Source of the DNA: Pseudoclavibacter helvolus
GTDB lineage: Bacteria; Actinomycetota; Actinomycetes; Actinomycetales; Microbacteriaceae
Length of the DNA: 38,748 bases
Direction of reading: 5' to 3'
NCBI RefSeq assembly: GCF_014191305.1
Contig: NZ_JACHWJ010000008.1
Location: 1 to 38,748, forward strand
Below are positions 37,947 to 38,748 of this stretch, one piece after another (position 1 is the first letter of the stretch; each line of letters opens with the position of its first letter). The position numbers and the translations under genes were made by a program. The notes beneath the pieces were generated by a model. It was not told the DNA's origin and ran no database searches. It was given only the letters and a program-made list of their open reading frames with translations.

Positions 37947-38748
37947 TCAGTCTTCGGTCTCGTCCTGCTCGAACGACGTCACCGAGTCTGCCACAGTCTC
38001 ACTCGGGGCACTCTCGGCTGGGGTGCTCTCCCCGCCGGTCGAGGTCTCGAGGGCTGTCTCGGTGGCGGACTCTGCAGTCTCGTCGCCTTCAGCGTCCTCG
38101 TCGTCCTTCTCGAGTTCGCGGTCCGCGTTCTGGGCGATGGCGATCACGTAGTCGCTGTTGTCCAGCCTCGCGAATGTGACGCCCATGGAGTCACGGCCAG
38201 TCACCGAGACTTCAGCAACGTTGGAACGCACGACCTTGCCGGAGCCGAGAATGACCAGCACCTCTTCGTCGTCGTGGACCAGCAGTGCGCCAGCGAGACC
38301 GCCACGCTCCTCGTTCAGCTTCGCGACCTTGATACCGAGGCCACCACGCTTCTGGATGCGGTACTGAGACACCGAGGTGCGCTTCGCGTAACCACCTTCT
38401 GTGACGATGAACACGTACGCATCGTCGCTCGAGGTAACGGCTGCGGTGAGCAGGTAGTCACCGTCGCGGAACGACATCCCCTTGACGCCGGACGTCGATC
38501 GGCCCATGGGCCGGAGCGCCTCGTCGTTCGCCTCGAAGCGAAGCGACATTCCGAGGTGGGAGACGCAGAAGACGTGGTCGGACTCGTCGGCGAGCATGGC
38601 GGAGACGAGCTCGTCGCCTTCGCGCAGGTTGACGGCGATGATGCCGGCCTGGCGGTTCGTGTCGTATTCCGTAAGCGCCGTCTTCTTGACGAGGCCCTCA
38701 CGGGTCGCGAGCACGAGGTACTGCGCTTGACGGTAGTCGCTGATGTCG
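37947..38748 (-). CDS. gyrA: DNA gyrase subunit A, C-terminal part (5' end outside window)
   Basis: Topoisomerase subunit that introduces negative supercoils. Only the last ~266 residues are in the window; the frame is open to the right edge. They form most of the beta-pinwheel: repeated blades such as [48 protein letters not shown] and [23 protein letters not shown] resembles a GyrA-box-like loop. The final ~60 residues are an acidic Ser/Thr/Glu tail ([10 protein letters not shown]), which in GyrA modulates supercoiling. No start codon is inside the window; an internal Met at 38714 is not the start. Confidence 0.96.
   Translation of the reverse strand, partial: DISDYRQAQYLVLATREGLVKKTALTEYDTNRQAGIIAVNLREGDELVSAMLADESDHVFCVSHLGMSLRFEANDEALRPMGRSTSGVKGMSFRDGDYLLTAAVTSSDDAYVFIVTEGGYAKRTSVSQYRIQKRGGLGIKVAKLNEERGGLAGALLVHDDEEVLVILGSGKVVRSNVAEVSVTGRDSMGVTFARLDNSDYVIAIAQNADRELEKDDEDAEGDETAESATETALETSTGGESTPAESAPSETVADSVTSFEQDETED

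Noticed and set aside
38715-38748. Start of gyrA at the Met encoded at 38714
   Set aside because: The beta-pinwheel frame is open past it to the window edge; it is an internal codon.

Overview
The window (38,748 bases, high GC, strongly G/C-ending codons) is chromosomal DNA of an actinobacterium, most likely a member of the Microbacteriaceae or a close relative. Support comes from the mismatch endonuclease NucS, a DUF222-HNH protein, a class E sortase, CrgA, DUF3566, and the classical actinobacterial locus fhaA-fhaB-pstP-rodA-pbpA-pknA-pknB lying a short distance from gyrA. No phage, plasmid or insertion-sequence genes and no CRISPR array were seen. The organism assignment is inferred from gene content and order, not from a marker-gene comparison.

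Layout. 1-4.0 kb: a truncated LysE exporter gene, nucS, a HAD phosphatase, a DUF3224 protein and an orphan AAA ATPase, all rightward. 4.0-7.2 kb: leftward genes for a GNAT acetyltransferase, the peroxiredoxin Bcp, a CitE/HpcH lyase and a Gln/Gly-rich membrane protein. 7.2-12.3 kb: a BadF-type sugar kinase, a repeat-rich intergenic region, a frameshifted DUF222-HNH gene, an aldose 1-epimerase and a divergent GH13 enzyme, a loose carbohydrate group. 12.4-14.2 kb: a DHA2 exporter and tRNA-Leu(CAG). 14.5-23.6 kb: the cell-growth and signalling operon fhaA to pknB. 23.8-26.9 kb: a 63-residue membrane protein, a class E sortase, crgA, a rhomboid protease and a cyclophilin. 27-37.1 kb: a block that is absent from the corresponding position in the familiar mycobacterial gene order: a membrane protein of unknown function, LysR with a frameshifted EamA exporter, a Nudix hydrolase, the methionine importer metQ-metN-metI, a GAF-LuxR regulator divergent from a DUF485-acetate symporter pair, and an SDR. 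37.2-38.7 kb: tRNA-Ala, tRNA-Ile, the DUF3566 gene and the 3' part of gyrA, all leftward.

How the genes work together. RodA (glycosyltransferase) and PbpA (transpeptidase) build peptidoglycan. PknA and PknB sense the envelope through extracellular PASTA domains and phosphorylate growth proteins, PstP reverses this, and FhaA and FhaB read phosphothreonine marks. CrgA connects this set to the divisome. Overlapping start and stop codons from fhaA to pknA point to one transcript, with pknB behind a 188-base gap holding a nested hairpin.

Main points of interest: a recurring -10-to-start spacing of 6-9 nt (putative leaderless mRNAs) at nine genes, including two back-to-back -10 boxes between sortase and crgA; a cluster of DnaA-box-like 9-mers between crgA and the rhomboid gene; two long-armed intergenic inverted repeats of possibly related sequence; several micro- and minisatellites; and two single-event frameshifts. 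No wholly new multi-gene defence or metabolic system was identified. The least explained genes are the orphan AAA ATPase (2810-4006), the 63-residue sortase partner (23770-23961), the coiled membrane protein (27007-27612) and the extracellular part of PknA.
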